In this document: piece after piece, positions 1 through 6,910 of the stretch | How the letters are laid out: each line of letters starts with the position of its first letter | Numbering within the stretch: the first letter of the stretch is position 1 | Assembly: GCA_016765435.1 (NCBI GenBank) | Contig: JAESPY010000264.1 | Location: 1-9,612 of the forward strand | DNA length: 9,612 nucleotides | Direction: 5' to 3' | Origin: Emcibacter sp. | Lineage (GTDB): Bacteria > Pseudomonadota > Alphaproteobacteria > Sphingomonadales > Emcibacteraceae | The notes under the pieces: model-generated | The model's input: only the letters and a program-made list of their open reading frames with translations | What the model was told of the DNA's origin: nothing | Databases searched by the model: none | Made by a program: the position numbers and the translations under genes

Positions 1-235
1 AGACGCCTTTGCCTATTTTGGCGGCGGGGTGAATTTCTATACCGCTCAGAAAACGGCCAAAGTGAGATATGAACCGACCCATGGTATAAAAGCCATTTTC
101 CCAAGCCCAATGGGCGATGCGATAATAAATCAGCGCATGGACGCCGGGATAGGAAATCAGAGCATCAAATTTTGACTTTGCTGCCGGATCACGTTCCAAA
201 ACCACGGCTATATCATGACGAATATTGTCAAACAT
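1..235 (-). CDS. cysE: Serine O-acetyltransferase, N-terminal part (cut by window edge)
   Basis: CysE transfers an acetyl group from acetyl-CoA to L-serine, giving O-acetylserine, the carbon skeleton for cysteine synthesis in the cytoplasm. Seventy-eight codons are visible, starting with ATG at 235-233 and running off the left edge. The translation begins [20 protein letters not shown]. It continues with the family's helical N-terminal segment, including [11 protein letters not shown] (residues 33-43) and [14 protein letters not shown] (57-70), then enters the left-handed beta-helix at AAKIGKGV (71-78). The catalytic His and the hexapeptide repeats lie outside the window. The short N-terminus matches the compact, Bacillus-like CysE form rather than the longer enterobacterial one. 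An AGG at 247-245, nine bases before the ATG, is a reasonable ribosome binding site. The gene diverges from the hydrolase at 445. Family assignment is firm; whether it belongs to a longer cys operon cannot be seen. Confidence 0.9.
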   Translation of the reverse strand, partial: MFDNIRHDIAVVLERDPAAKSKFDALISYPGVHALIYYRIAHWAWENGFYTMGRFISHFGRFLSGIEIHPAAKIGKGV

Positions 236-274
236 ACTATAATACCTAATTCTCTCTTGCTTTTGATGGGTGCT

Positions 275-302
275 TTTATGGTATAAAACACTGATTCGGC
301 AA
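275..302 (-). promoter_or_regulatory. Possible cysE promoter
   Basis: On the minus strand TTGCCG (302-297) is followed after 16 bases by CATAAA (280-275). Each hexamer matches 4 of 6 consensus positions. This would start transcription near 268 and give a leader of about 33 bases before the cysE ATG. It is a weak match found by eye, and other pairings in this AT-rich stretch are possible. Confidence 0.3.
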
Positions 303-310
303 GTTTTGCC
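298..310. repeat. Short perfect dyad over the putative cysE -35
   Basis: GGCAA (298-302) and TTGCC (306-310) are perfect inverted arms separated by GTT. The dyad overlaps the proposed cysE -35 hexamer. Short dyads like this arise by chance, so operator function is inference only. Confidence 0.3.
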
Positions 311-359
311 TAAAAGTTACAAATTATTATTACTCATATAGGTTTAACGGGCAATAACG

Positions 360-376
360 TCAAGGGATGACCTTGA
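360..376. repeat. 6-bp dyad overlapping the hydrolase -35
   Basis: TCAAGG (360-365) and CCTTGA (371-376) are perfect inverted arms around a 5-base spacer, GATGA. The right arm overlaps the first four bases of the proposed -35 hexamer at 373-378. The 17-bp symmetric span has the size of a typical dimeric repressor site, but no regulator family is recognised. Confidence 0.35.
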
Positions 377-401
377 TTACTACGTTGTCTGCCACTATAT
401 C
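373..401 (+). promoter_or_regulatory. Sigma70-like promoter for the alpha/beta hydrolase
   Basis: TTGATT (373-378) is followed after exactly 17 bases by TATATC (396-401). Each hexamer matches 4 of 6 consensus positions. Transcription would begin around 408, about 37 bases before the ATG at 445. It would exclude the in-frame ATG at 367, which lies upstream of the -35. This supports the shorter gene model. Confidence 0.45.
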
Positions 402-414
402 ATTACATGTAGTG
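393..414. repeat. 22-bp imperfect dyad over -10 and start point
   Basis: CACTATAT (393-400) and ATGTAGTG (407-414) pair at 7 of 8 positions across a 6-base spacer. The dyad covers the proposed -10 hexamer and the predicted transcription start of the hydrolase gene. This is a classic position for a repressor operator. No known binding motif is recognised. Confidence 0.35.
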
Positions 415-428
415 AAAATAAAAAAATT

Positions 429-434
429 AAGGAA
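429..434 (+). promoter_or_regulatory. Ribosome binding site deciding the hydrolase start
   Basis: AAGGAA lies ten bases before the ATG at 445 in an A-rich leader. The alternative in-frame ATG at 367 has only GGG-type purines immediately next to it and none at proper spacing. This site is the main translational reason for choosing 445. Confidence 0.6.
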
Positions 435-444
435 AAAAACTGAT

Positions 445-1086
445 ATGCCTGAAGTTATTTTCGGCGGTCCCGATGGACGTCTGGAAGGCCGTTATCAAGA
501 AGGAAAGGGTGACAACCCTCCCGTTGCACTGATCCTTCATTCCGACCCCCAGTTTGGTAGTAATATGAATCATAAGGTATGTTACTATTTGTATCATTCC
601 TTCAAACGCCGGGGTTTTTCCGTATTGCGGTTTAATTTTCGTGGTGTCGGCAGAAGTCAGGGAACATTTGACGATGGCATTGGGGAATTAAGCGATGCTG
701 CGGCGGCTCTGGACTGGATTCAATCCCATAACCGGGATGCGTCGAGCTGTTGGATTGCCGGTTATTCCTTTGGCGCGTGGATCGGGATGCAACTGTTGAT
801 GCGCCGACCTGAAATTCAAGGGTTCCTGTCTGTTTCTCCCCCAGCCAATTTATATGACTTCAGTTTCCTTGCCCCCTGCCCGGCATCGGGTCAGATCATT
901 CAGGGTACGGCAGATACCGTTGTATCCGAAGCTTCTGTGCAAAAGCTTGTGGAAAAACTACAGGCGCAAAAAAGCATCGAAGTTCAATATGATAAAATTG
1001 AAGGGGCCGATCACCTTTATCTGGATTATCATGCGCCGCTGGTTCAGGGCGTCGATAAATATCTGACAGCACGTCTGGGCTATTAA
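445..1086 (+). CDS. Alpha/beta hydrolase, COG2945-like
   Basis: This is a 213-residue cytoplasmic protein with an alpha/beta-hydrolase fold and no signal peptide or membrane segment. It resembles the small COG2945 hydrolases common in Alphaproteobacteria, whose substrate is unknown. Visible landmarks are the oxyanion-side segment LILHSDPQFG, then FSVLRFNFRGVGRSQG, the nucleophile elbow GYSFG with Ser108, a probable acid Asp157 in GTADTVV, and His190 in GADHLYL. This gives a complete Ser-Asp-His set. I chose ATG 445 rather than the upstream in-frame ATG at 367. Residues from 445 (MPEVIFGGPDGRLEGRY) match the usual start of the family, AAGGAA sits ten bases upstream, and the best promoter lies inside the longer reading frame. 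As I remember the family, the first loop normally reads HPHP...GGTM; here it is HSDP...GSNM, an unusual variant. The stop overlaps that of anmK on the other strand. Possible roles include esterase or peptidase-like activity; none is shown. Confidence 0.85.
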   Translation: MPEVIFGGPDGRLEGRYQEGKGDNPPVALILHSDPQFGSNMNHKVCYYLYHSFKRRGFSVLRFNFRGVGRSQGTFDDGIGELSDAAAALDWIQSHNRDASSCWIAGYSFGAWIGMQLLMRRPEIQGFLSVSPPANLYDFSFLAPCPASGQIIQGTADTVVSEASVQKLVEKLQAQKSIEVQYDKIEGADHLYLDYHAPLVQGVDKYLTARLGY

Positions 1087-2222
1087 TTCTGAGTGATTAA
1101 TATTGGCTTGGACAGAATGCCGCCGGGGGAGGATTGGTTGATACCAGTCGTCCCCGGAAATGTAATTGGCAAACCGCACAGGTGGCGGCAGGCGAGATAA
1201 GCAAAGGCCTCTGCCTCCATAAAGTCACCCTGCCAGCCAAGTTTTTCGACCACATCCACGGCAATCGTCATCTTTTCCAATCTTGACATCAGCGTTTTGT
1301 TATGACGCCCTCCGCCACAAATATAGATATATTTTGGCCGCTCTGCGCAATGGTTCAGGGCCATTTCAATGGATTTCGCCGTAAATTCTACTAACGTCGC
1401 CGCCCCATCCACTAACGACAGCTTTTCCAAACCCGCCACATTGAAAGACGCACGGTCCAGAGATTTCGGTGGCATCTTAAAGAAATAAGAGCTTTGCAAC
1501 CAATGTTCCACCAGAGAATGATCCACAGCCCCTTGCGCCGACAGAAACCCGTCCCGGTCCATAGGATCACCCGTATGTTGCTCAACCCAGTCGTCTAAGA
1601 AAGCATTCCCCGGCCCGGTATCAAACGCCAGCATCCGCCCTTCGTTTTTACTGCCAATCCATGTGATATTACCAACGCCGCCAATATTAATAAGGGCAAT
1701 GGGATAGTCCGCATCCGGTAATGAGTTAATTAATGCCTGATGATAGATGGGCACAAGGGGCGCACCCTGCCCGCCGTTTTCCACATCATGTCGTCTGAAA
1801 TCATTGACCACGGCAATCTGCGTTCTATCCGCCAGATACTGTCCGTCGCCAATCTGCCAACTCCAGCCTTGATTTGGCCGGTGGCATAATGTCTGACCAT
1901 GAAACCCAATAATATCAATATCCTCGTGGCTCAGATTATTTTCTGTCAGGATTTTACTGATCGCTTGAGCATGGATATCGGTAAGTGTTCTTTCCAGATG
2001 ATTAAGTTGTTCATTTTTCCGAGTCGGATGACCAAGGGAGACGGCAAGTTCCATGGCCTGTGAAATCTCACGGCGTATGGGCGGTGCATATGAGATATGA
2101 ATCGGTTTCAGAACCGGTTTCACCCAATGGCCATCGCTTTCAACAAGGGCGCAGTCTACGCCGTCCATAGAGGTGCCACTCATCAAGCCAATGGCTAAAA
2201 ACGGGCCTTTTTCAGATTTCAA
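1083..2222 (-). CDS. anmK: Anhydro-N-acetylmuramic acid kinase
   Basis: AnmK cleaves the 1,6-anhydro ring of anhydro-N-acetylmuramic acid and phosphorylates it with ATP, giving MurNAc-6-phosphate in cytoplasmic peptidoglycan recycling. The 379-residue length is normal. Family signatures appear in order: [12 protein letters not shown] (12-23, phosphate loop), GFHGQTLCH (107-115), IGDGQ (124-128), [16 protein letters not shown] (143-158), NIGGVGNIT (179-187), FDTGPGN (200-206, with Asp201 the probable catalytic base), CGGGRHN (302-308), [13 protein letters not shown] (332-344) and FPGTTG (355-360). The start chosen is a TTG at 2222-2220. Its reading frame stays open upstream without an ATG or GTG as far as I traced it (to about 2265), and GGA at 2233-2231 lies eight bases before it. 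The nearest upstream ATG (2235-2233) is out of frame and meets a stop at its fourth codon. The gene is divergent from tyrS, an arrangement I recall from other Alphaproteobacteria, and its stop overlaps the hydrolase stop by four bases. Confidence 0.95.
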   Translation of the reverse strand: MKSEKGPFLAIGLMSGTSMDGVDCALVESDGHWVKPVLKPIHISYAPPIRREISQAMELAVSLGHPTRKNEQLNHLERTLTDIHAQAISKILTENNLSHEDIDIIGFHGQTLCHRPNQGWSWQIGDGQYLADRTQIAVVNDFRRHDVENGGQGAPLVPIYHQALINSLPDADYPIALINIGGVGNITWIGSKNEGRMLAFDTGPGNAFLDDWVEQHTGDPMDRDGFLSAQGAVDHSLVEHWLQSSYFFKMPPKSLDRASFNVAGLEKLSLVDGAATLVEFTAKSIEMALNHCAERPKYIYICGGGRHNKTLMSRLEKMTIAVDVVEKLGWQGDFMEAEAFAYLACRHLCGLPITFPGTTGINQSSPGGILSKPILITQN

Positions 2223-2228
2223 TTCAAG

Positions 2229-2258
2229 TTTCCATTTTTTATTGTCTTGAGATATGTT
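2229..2258 (+). promoter_or_regulatory. Possible tyrS promoter
   Basis: TTTCCA (2229-2234) is followed after 18 bases by TATGTT (2253-2258), each 4 of 6 to consensus. The start point would be near 2265, about 29 bases before the preferred tyrS ATG at 2294 and downstream of the alternative ATG at 2261. It overlaps the translation-initiation region of the divergent anmK. The match is weak. Confidence 0.3.
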
Positions 2259-2293
2259 ACATGATGCGCCTGTTTATTGGAAAAGAAAAAATT

Positions 2294-3565
2294 ATGATAA
2301 ATGATATAAATGACTTCACCCCAGCATCCGGTTTCCTGAAAAATATGATAGACCGGGGTTATCTTCACCAGTGTACGGATTTAACGGCGCTGGACAGGAA
2401 ACTGTCACAGGGTGTGGTTCCAGCTTATATCGGCTTTGACTGTACCGCGACCAGCTTGCATGTGGGTTCACTGGTACAGATCATGATGCTGCGTCATTTA
2501 CAGAAAAACGGTCATAAGCCCATTGTTCTTATGGGCGGCGGCACCACCCGCATCGGCGATCCCACGGGACGGGATGAAACCCGTAAAATGCTGACCGATG
2601 AAGATATCAACATCAATATGGCCGGGATCCGTTCGGTGTTTGAAAAATATCTGACCTTTGGTGACGGGCCAACTGATGCCATCATGGTCAATAATGCCGA
2701 TTGGTTGGACCAATTGAGTTATATCGAATTTCTGCGGGATATGGGGCCACATTTCACCATCAACCGTATGCTGACCTTTGACAGTGTTAAGTTGCGTCTG
2801 GACCGGGAGCAGCCAATGACCTTTCTGGAGTTCAACTATATGATACTTCAGGCCTATGATTATCTGGAGCTTGGCCGGATACACGGATGCACGCTGCAAC
2901 TGGGCGGGTCGGATCAATGGGGCAATATCATCAATGGCGTAGAATTGAACAGACGTGTGGACCGGCGGGAAGTTTACGGCTTCACCACACCGCTTGTCAC
3001 CCTTGCCAGTGGTCAGAAAATGGGCAAGAGTCTGAGCGGGGCTGTCTGGCTCAATGATGACATGCTTTCTTCCTATGATTTCTGGCAATTTTGGCGCAAT
3101 ACGGCAGATGCGGATGTGGGAAAATTCCTGCGCCTGTTTACTGAACTGCCCCTTGCGGAGATCGAAAGACTGGAATCTCTCGAAGGCGCAGAAATTAATG
3201 ACGCCAAGAAAATTCTGGCCAATGAAGCGACGATCTTATGTCACGGTACCGTTGCGGCAGAGACAGCAGAAGAAACCGCCCGTCAAGCTTTTGAACAAAA
3301 ATCCCTTGCTGCGGACTTGCCAACGGTATCTGTTTCCAAATCCGACCTGGAAACAGGCATTGCGGTCAGTGATCTTTATATGACATGTGGATTGACCAAA
3401 TCAAAGGGCGAAGCGCGGCGGTTAATCAAACAGGGCGGCGCCAGAATCAATGATGAGAAAATTTCCGATGGCGAAGCGGTCATCACATTGGAAAACCTGA
3501 ATCCGGAAGGCACGATCAAGCTATCTGCGGGTAAGAAGAAACATATTCTGATAAAGCCAGAATGA
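2294..3565 (+). CDS. tyrS: Tyrosyl-tRNA synthetase
   Basis: TyrS is a class I aminoacyl-tRNA synthetase that activates tyrosine with ATP and charges tRNA-Tyr, acting as a cytoplasmic homodimer. The 423-residue protein is full length. It shows [15 protein letters not shown] (45-59), which contains the HIGH-type signature [13 protein letters not shown] (182-190), which holds the tyrosine-pocket Tyr, Gln and Asp; GGSDQWGN (204-211); and the KMSKS-type loop KMGKS (242-246). A C-terminal S4 RNA-binding domain runs from about 355 to 410 ([20 protein letters not shown]). I preferred ATG 2294 over 2261 and 2264 because the protein then starts a normal distance before [24 protein letters not shown] stretch begins 15 bases upstream. 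The earlier ATGs would add an 11-residue tail, [11 protein letters not shown], that I do not recognise from homologues. A GAG at 2249-2251 could still serve 2261. The gene diverges from anmK and converges on the AsmA-like gene 37 bases downstream. Confidence 0.95.
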   Translation: MINDINDFTPASGFLKNMIDRGYLHQCTDLTALDRKLSQGVVPAYIGFDCTATSLHVGSLVQIMMLRHLQKNGHKPIVLMGGGTTRIGDPTGRDETRKMLTDEDININMAGIRSVFEKYLTFGDGPTDAIMVNNADWLDQLSYIEFLRDMGPHFTINRMLTFDSVKLRLDREQPMTFLEFNYMILQAYDYLELGRIHGCTLQLGGSDQWGNIINGVELNRRVDRREVYGFTTPLVTLASGQKMGKSLSGAVWLNDDMLSSYDFWQFWRNTADADVGKFLRLFTELPLAEIERLESLEGAEINDAKKILANEATILCHGTVAAETAEETARQAFEQKSLAADLPTVSVSKSDLETGIAVSDLYMTCGLTKSKGEARRLIKQGGARINDEKISDGEAVITLENLNPEGTIKLSAGKKKHILIKPE

Positions 3566-3602
3566 TAACGCTGTTCTGAGGCAGGAAATCACGATCTATA
3601 AT

Positions 3603-6600
3603 CTATTTAGGCTGAGTATTTGGGACTATTTTTTCCATTTCCTCAGCCTGTTCGCGCAGGGTTTTTTTCTTGCCGCCGCCAATGGCGCTGAAAAGACTAC
3701 GAAAAATACCCGGAGCCAACGCGGCCAGTGGATTGATTTTAACATCCGGGTCATCCAGTGATCCGCTAACGCTATAGGTGGCGGCAAAAATTCCCTGCCC
3801 CTTGCCGCCGGTTAAAATAGTCCCGATCAGCGGGATATTGCTGAGCAATGAATTTATACCGTAAGCTGGAATCAAAGTCCCTGAAATGCTCATTTCATTA
3901 TAGGCCTGATCCACAGCACCATCAATTGTTATGCCGAGCATAGGACCACGCGCACGGCCCTTGCTTATTTCCATCACACCATTAGAGGTTCGAAACTCCA
4001 TTTCGAAATCATTGAAAGACAAACCGCCTTTTTGCAATTCCTCTTGGGCTTTGTTGAATTTTTTCTCCGCCAGAAGTTTGGAAAAACCCGGTGACTCAAT
4101 CACTTTGAATTTTTTTGCCTCCGCATGCCCCCCAAGGGAAATACCATTTTCATGTTTGACCATTTCCGCTGTAATATGCATATCCCCACCGATCCCAAGG
4201 TTAAACATGCCAAGACCGCGCAGGGCTTCTCCCGCATTATTGCTGGTAAATTCGAGCATACGGTTATCCCCGTCTGGGAGAATGGTGACTTTAATCTCTT
4301 TATCCTCTGGCAAGCTACCTTCAAATGTCAGATGGGTAAAGTCCTGTTTCCTGTATAGCGCAGATAATTTTGTTTCTGTTATACGCACGTTATTTTTGGT
4401 CAGAAGATTATCGACTTTTGCTTCCAAATTAAAATTCGGCAGATTAACTTTTTCCTCTTCCCCACCCGTGGCCATAATGATGTCAATAAGTGGGGCTGCA
4501 TCGAAGGATTTTGCCGACAATGTGGACAAGTAATATTTTTGTGCTTCATTCCATTCCATCAACATGACCATATCGGTATCTTGCATGGTAAGTTCCGGAA
4601 TAAAAAAGCGCGTGACCCAGTCGTCAACCATATCAATTTCAAGCTTGGCTTGCAGACTGTCACTCTGCAGGACAATATTTCTGATATTAAAGCGACCCGG
4701 CCCCTCAAAGTTCAGGTCAAAATCAACATGTCCCGCTTTGCCCTTTTCCTTTACCCAGCCGATGGGACCAAAAATACTTTTACCGTTGAGCAGATTGAAT
4801 TGGCCATTGCCTTTTACAATGGCACCGCCTTTACCATAAAGGGCCAGGTCAATCTCCACCGGGCCTTCGATATAAGGATCAAAGGGAAGATGTAATAGTT
4901 CCCATTGCACGCCTTCAATGGTACCGTTAATGACATATTTTGTGGGTAGGTCTTCTGATTTACTGAAAATTTCCAGCCATTGGGTATCAAACTTGACGCC
5001 GTTAAGGGTGACATTACCTTCTGCCGTGATCCCCTTGCCATCCACGTAAAGGTTCATTTGGCCATCACTAATGGCAAGACTTTCGGTCAGTTTCGGGATA
5101 GAAAGTCCCTCAATATCCGCCTCAACATTAAACGTTACATCCCTCAGCGCAATTTTCTTCAACAAAGGAAAGCTCAAGGATACGACTGCTTTGGCCTGTC
5201 CGGTAATGCTACCCTGTTTAATGCCATATTTGGTGGGATAACCCAGTGGTTTATAGTCGATAACCCGCAGAACTTCTTCAACCGTTCCCTCTAGGTCCAA
5301 CGTGATATAGGCGGTCCCCTTGCCTTTAATATGAATATCTGAAAACAGCAGGTCTGCTTTTGTAATCGCCAATTGTTCTATTGAACCACCTGCGGCCTTC
5401 ATATGAAATGTCTGTAAATTAAGCTCTGCCTGACCGGACATCCCCGTAAGCATGGGCATTGGCCGCAGATAATGCGCGTTGATATTGTTAAAATCAAATT
5501 TAAAGGTCAGCGCATCCGGCGGCAATATGGCCTTAGCCGGAATTTTTAGGTCCCGGTTTTCCGGCCACATTTCCGGTTTGATATAAACGTCAAGCTGGCC
5601 GACATCGACAATTCCTGCATCAATATTTTTGGCAATCCACTTGTATGCCCCCTTGCCAAATTGACCCGGCCAATATGTTTTAAGGTCCAGAAAGGGCAAA
5701 TCCCGGATTTCTGCTTTAATGGCAATTCCCGGCTTATCCAATGATCCATACAACAAACCAGAACCACTGATGTAGGTCTGCCCAAGTTGTAAGGATATCT
5801 CATCCAGCACGATGGAATTTTCACTTTTCAACACATGACCGTTCAATGCAGCAGAGGTCACATTAAGCGATTTTGGATATATATTACCGGGATTTATCAT
5901 CCCCTTGCCAAGAGAGAGGTTAAAGGCCATAACCGGGATATCAAAGCTATGGTCAATGGTAAATTCAATATTACCTTTGGCCGGGATATCCAGATTGGCT
6001 AACCCCGCAAGGGCCTCGACCTTGCCCGCAAGGGCCGATGGCCGCAATTGGGAAAATTCCAACGTTATCACAGCTTCTTTTTTAGGGTTATCGAATAACA
6101 GGAAAAGATCGACGGGCATAATATGACAGGACGCCATGTTAATGTCGCCAGAAAGGCTAACGCTTAATCCGCTTTCGGTGCGTTGCAGGCCAAGCTGTGC
6201 GGCCGGAATTTGCCATTTCTGACCAGAGAGTTGATCTGTGAGCGTTATTTTTGTGTCCAGCAAAGAAATTTGGTGTAAATAGCCCGCCGCAACGGATGAT
6301 TTAGGCGGTGACAGCAGTTGCTGGGCCATTTCAAAAGGCAGGCTGTTTGAATTTTTCAGGGTCTGTATGAAGGACTCCAGCTTTGCCATAAATGTCCGGT
6401 CATCGGTCGATTCCCAGACACCGGGGTCAAGAGTATAATCAATGGACAGGCCAGAAATTGACACATCGGTCGGGGCCAACAGACCCCGCAACATGGCAAG
6501 CCCACTAAATCGCGCCCCGACCTCAGGAATATTCAGGGTAAATTCTGTTTTGCTGTTAATGATTTCAATTTCATAGAAAATGACCTGAAGGCCACTGGAC

Positions 6601-6764
6601 CGTGCGAATGTCTGATGATCATCCCATTGCCAAATCAAAACAGCATCGCGAAAGTCAACGCTAACATTTTCCCTGCTGGCGGATAACGCTTTCTTTAAAT
6701 AATCCCCCGCCCAGTCCAAGGCAATCGGCCCAATGCTCAGACGCCAGCCCAACAATATGACCAT
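3603..6764 (-). CDS. AsmA-like / DUF3971 (YhdP-type) large envelope protein
   Basis: This is a protein of at least 1,053 residues, dominated by alternating beta-strand sequence, of the AsmA-like superfamily. Members such as YhdP and TamB are inner-membrane-anchored periplasmic proteins implicated in moving phospholipid to the outer membrane. The N-terminal motif LSIGPIALDWAGDYLKKAL (9-27) follows a hydrophobic anchor. A DUF3971-like core around 340-560 includes KGAYKWIAKNIDAGIVDVG (371-389). The C-terminal AsmA_2-like region spans about 850-1025, with GTLIPAYGINSLLSNIPLIG (962-981) and YSVSGSLDDPDVKINPLA (997-1014). A charged tail follows (KKKTLREQAEEMEK). The ATG at 6764 is the only canonical start near the 5' end. 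It lacks a Shine-Dalgarno sequence and would keep only seven residues of the anchor, so the real protein probably starts about 20 codons earlier. The gene converges on tyrS and diverges from glnE. Family confidence is high, while the start and exact function are uncertain. Confidence 0.85.
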   Translation of the reverse strand: MVILLGWRLSIGPIALDWAGDYLKKALSASRENVSVDFRDAVLIWQWDDHQTFARSSGLQVIFYEIEIINSKTEFTLNIPEVGARFSGLAMLRGLLAPTDVSISGLSIDYTLDPGVWESTDDRTFMAKLESFIQTLKNSNSLPFEMAQQLLSPPKSSVAAGYLHQISLLDTKITLTDQLSGQKWQIPAAQLGLQRTESGLSVSLSGDINMASCHIMPVDLFLLFDNPKKEAVITLEFSQLRPSALAGKVEALAGLANLDIPAKGNIEFTIDHSFDIPVMAFNLSLGKGMINPGNIYPKSLNVTSAALNGHVLKSENSIVLDEISLQLGQTYISGSGLLYGSLDKPGIAIKAEIRDLPFLDLKTYWPGQFGKGAYKWIAKNIDAGIVDVGQLDVYIKPEMWPENRDLKIPAKAILPPDALTFKFDFNNINAHYLRPMPMLTGMSGQAELNLQTFHMKAAGGSIEQLAITKADLLFSDIHIKGKGTAYITLDLEGTVEEVLRVIDYKPLGYPTKYGIKQGSITGQAKAVVSLSFPLLKKIALRDVTFNVEADIEGLSIPKLTESLAISDGQMNLYVDGKGITAEGNVTLNGVKFDTQWLEIFSKSEDLPTKYVINGTIEGVQWELLHLPFDPYIEGPVEIDLALYGKGGAIVKGNGQFNLLNGKSIFGPIGWVKEKGKAGHVDFDLNFEGPGRFNIRNIVLQSDSLQAKLEIDMVDDWVTRFFIPELTMQDTDMVMLMEWNEAQKYYLSTLSAKSFDAAPLIDIIMATGGEEEKVNLPNFNLEAKVDNLLTKNNVRITETKLSALYRKQDFTHLTFEGSLPEDKEIKVTILPDGDNRMLEFTSNNAGEALRGLGMFNLGIGGDMHITAEMVKHENGISLGGHAEAKKFKVIESPGFSKLLAEKKFNKAQEELQKGGLSFNDFEMEFRTSNGVMEISKGRARGPMLGITIDGAVDQAYNEMSISGTLIPAYGINSLLSNIPLIGTILTGGKGQGIFAATYSVSGSLDDPDVKINPLAALAPGIFRSLFSAIGGGKKKTLREQAEEMEKIVPNTQPK
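3609..3649. repeat. 8-bp perfect inverted repeat at the end of the AsmA-like gene
   Basis: AGGCTGAG (3609-3616) and CTCAGCCT (3642-3649) are perfect 8-base arms separated by 25 bases. The repeat covers the last codons of the AsmA-like gene. Neither strand has a T-run directly after it, so it is not itself a standard intrinsic terminator. Its right arm overlaps the smaller hairpin at 3647-3660. Confidence 0.5.
3647..3668 (+). terminator. Possible intrinsic terminator for tyrS
   Basis: CCTG (3647-3650) can pair with CAGG (3657-3660), extended by one T-G wobble, leaving a 4-base loop. One G and then seven T residues (3662-3668) follow. This resembles a short intrinsic terminator for plus-strand transcription, lying about 80 bases past the tyrS stop and inside the coding end of the convergent gene. 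The stem is short, so efficiency is doubtful. Confidence 0.3.
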
Positions 6765-6827
6765 TAAAGCAACTGTCGCAAAAAGGCTCAGAAGTATTTT
6801 TAATGTTAAGGCGTATCGTTTTAAATT
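6765..6827 (-). other. In-frame upstream extension of the AsmA-like gene without a canonical start
   Basis: Reading upstream from the ATG at 6764, 21 sense codons precede a TAA at 6830-6828. They encode NLKRYALTLKILLSLFATVA and a Leu, which join MVILLGW to form a basic segment plus a strong transmembrane helix. Homologues normally carry such an anchor before the LSxGPI motif. None of the 21 codons is ATG, GTG or TTG. An AGAGAA purine run at 6837-6832 lies seven bases before the TTA codon at 6824-6822, where a start codon would be expected. CTG at 6791-6789 is the only near-canonical alternative and has no ribosome binding site. The likeliest readings are a rare start codon, a base change in a former TTG or ATG, or a sequence error. 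Confidence 0.6.
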
Positions 6828-6847
6828 TTAATTCTCTATAATTACAT

Positions 6848-6876
6848 TTTACGGATTAAAACTCTGATCCTATAGA
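6848..6876 (+). promoter_or_regulatory. Possible glnE promoter
   Basis: TTTACG (6848-6853) is followed after 17 bases by TATAGA (6871-6876), each 4 of 6 to consensus. The predicted start point near 6883 would give a leader of about 28 bases. TAGAAT at 6873-6878 is an alternative -10. I saw no convincing sigma54 (GG-N10-GC) element in this intergenic region. Confidence 0.3.
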
Positions 6877-6887
6877 ATATAAACTTG

Positions 6888-6900
6888 ACCTAATTAAGGT
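6888..6900 (+). promoter_or_regulatory. glnE ribosome binding site within a near-palindrome
   Basis: ACCT (6888-6891) and AGGT (6897-6900) are inverted arms around AATTA, one T short of a perfect 14-bp palindrome. The right arm supplies the AAGG (6896-6899) that is the best Shine-Dalgarno sequence, eleven bases before the glnE ATG. Pairing or protein binding here could affect initiation, but that is speculative. Confidence 0.35.
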
Positions 6901-6910
6901 ATTAAATCGC

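Noticed and set aside
958..1179. Small minus-strand frame across the hydrolase/anmK junction
   Set aside because: It overlaps two well-supported genes and shows no protein features.
2261..2293. N-terminal extension of tyrS from ATG 2261 or 2264
   Set aside because: The added residues do not look like a TyrS N-terminus, and the proposed promoter would start transcription after 2261; ATG 2294 is preferred, though not proven.
2498..3088. 196-codon minus-strand open frame opposite tyrS
   Set aside because: It is a shadow of tyrS, whose signature motifs are all in the plus frame; the antisense translation shows no family features.
3931..4533. 200-codon plus-strand open frame inside the AsmA-like gene
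   Set aside because: It is antisense to a continuous conserved reading frame, is Ser/Pro-rich low-information translation, and has no domain.
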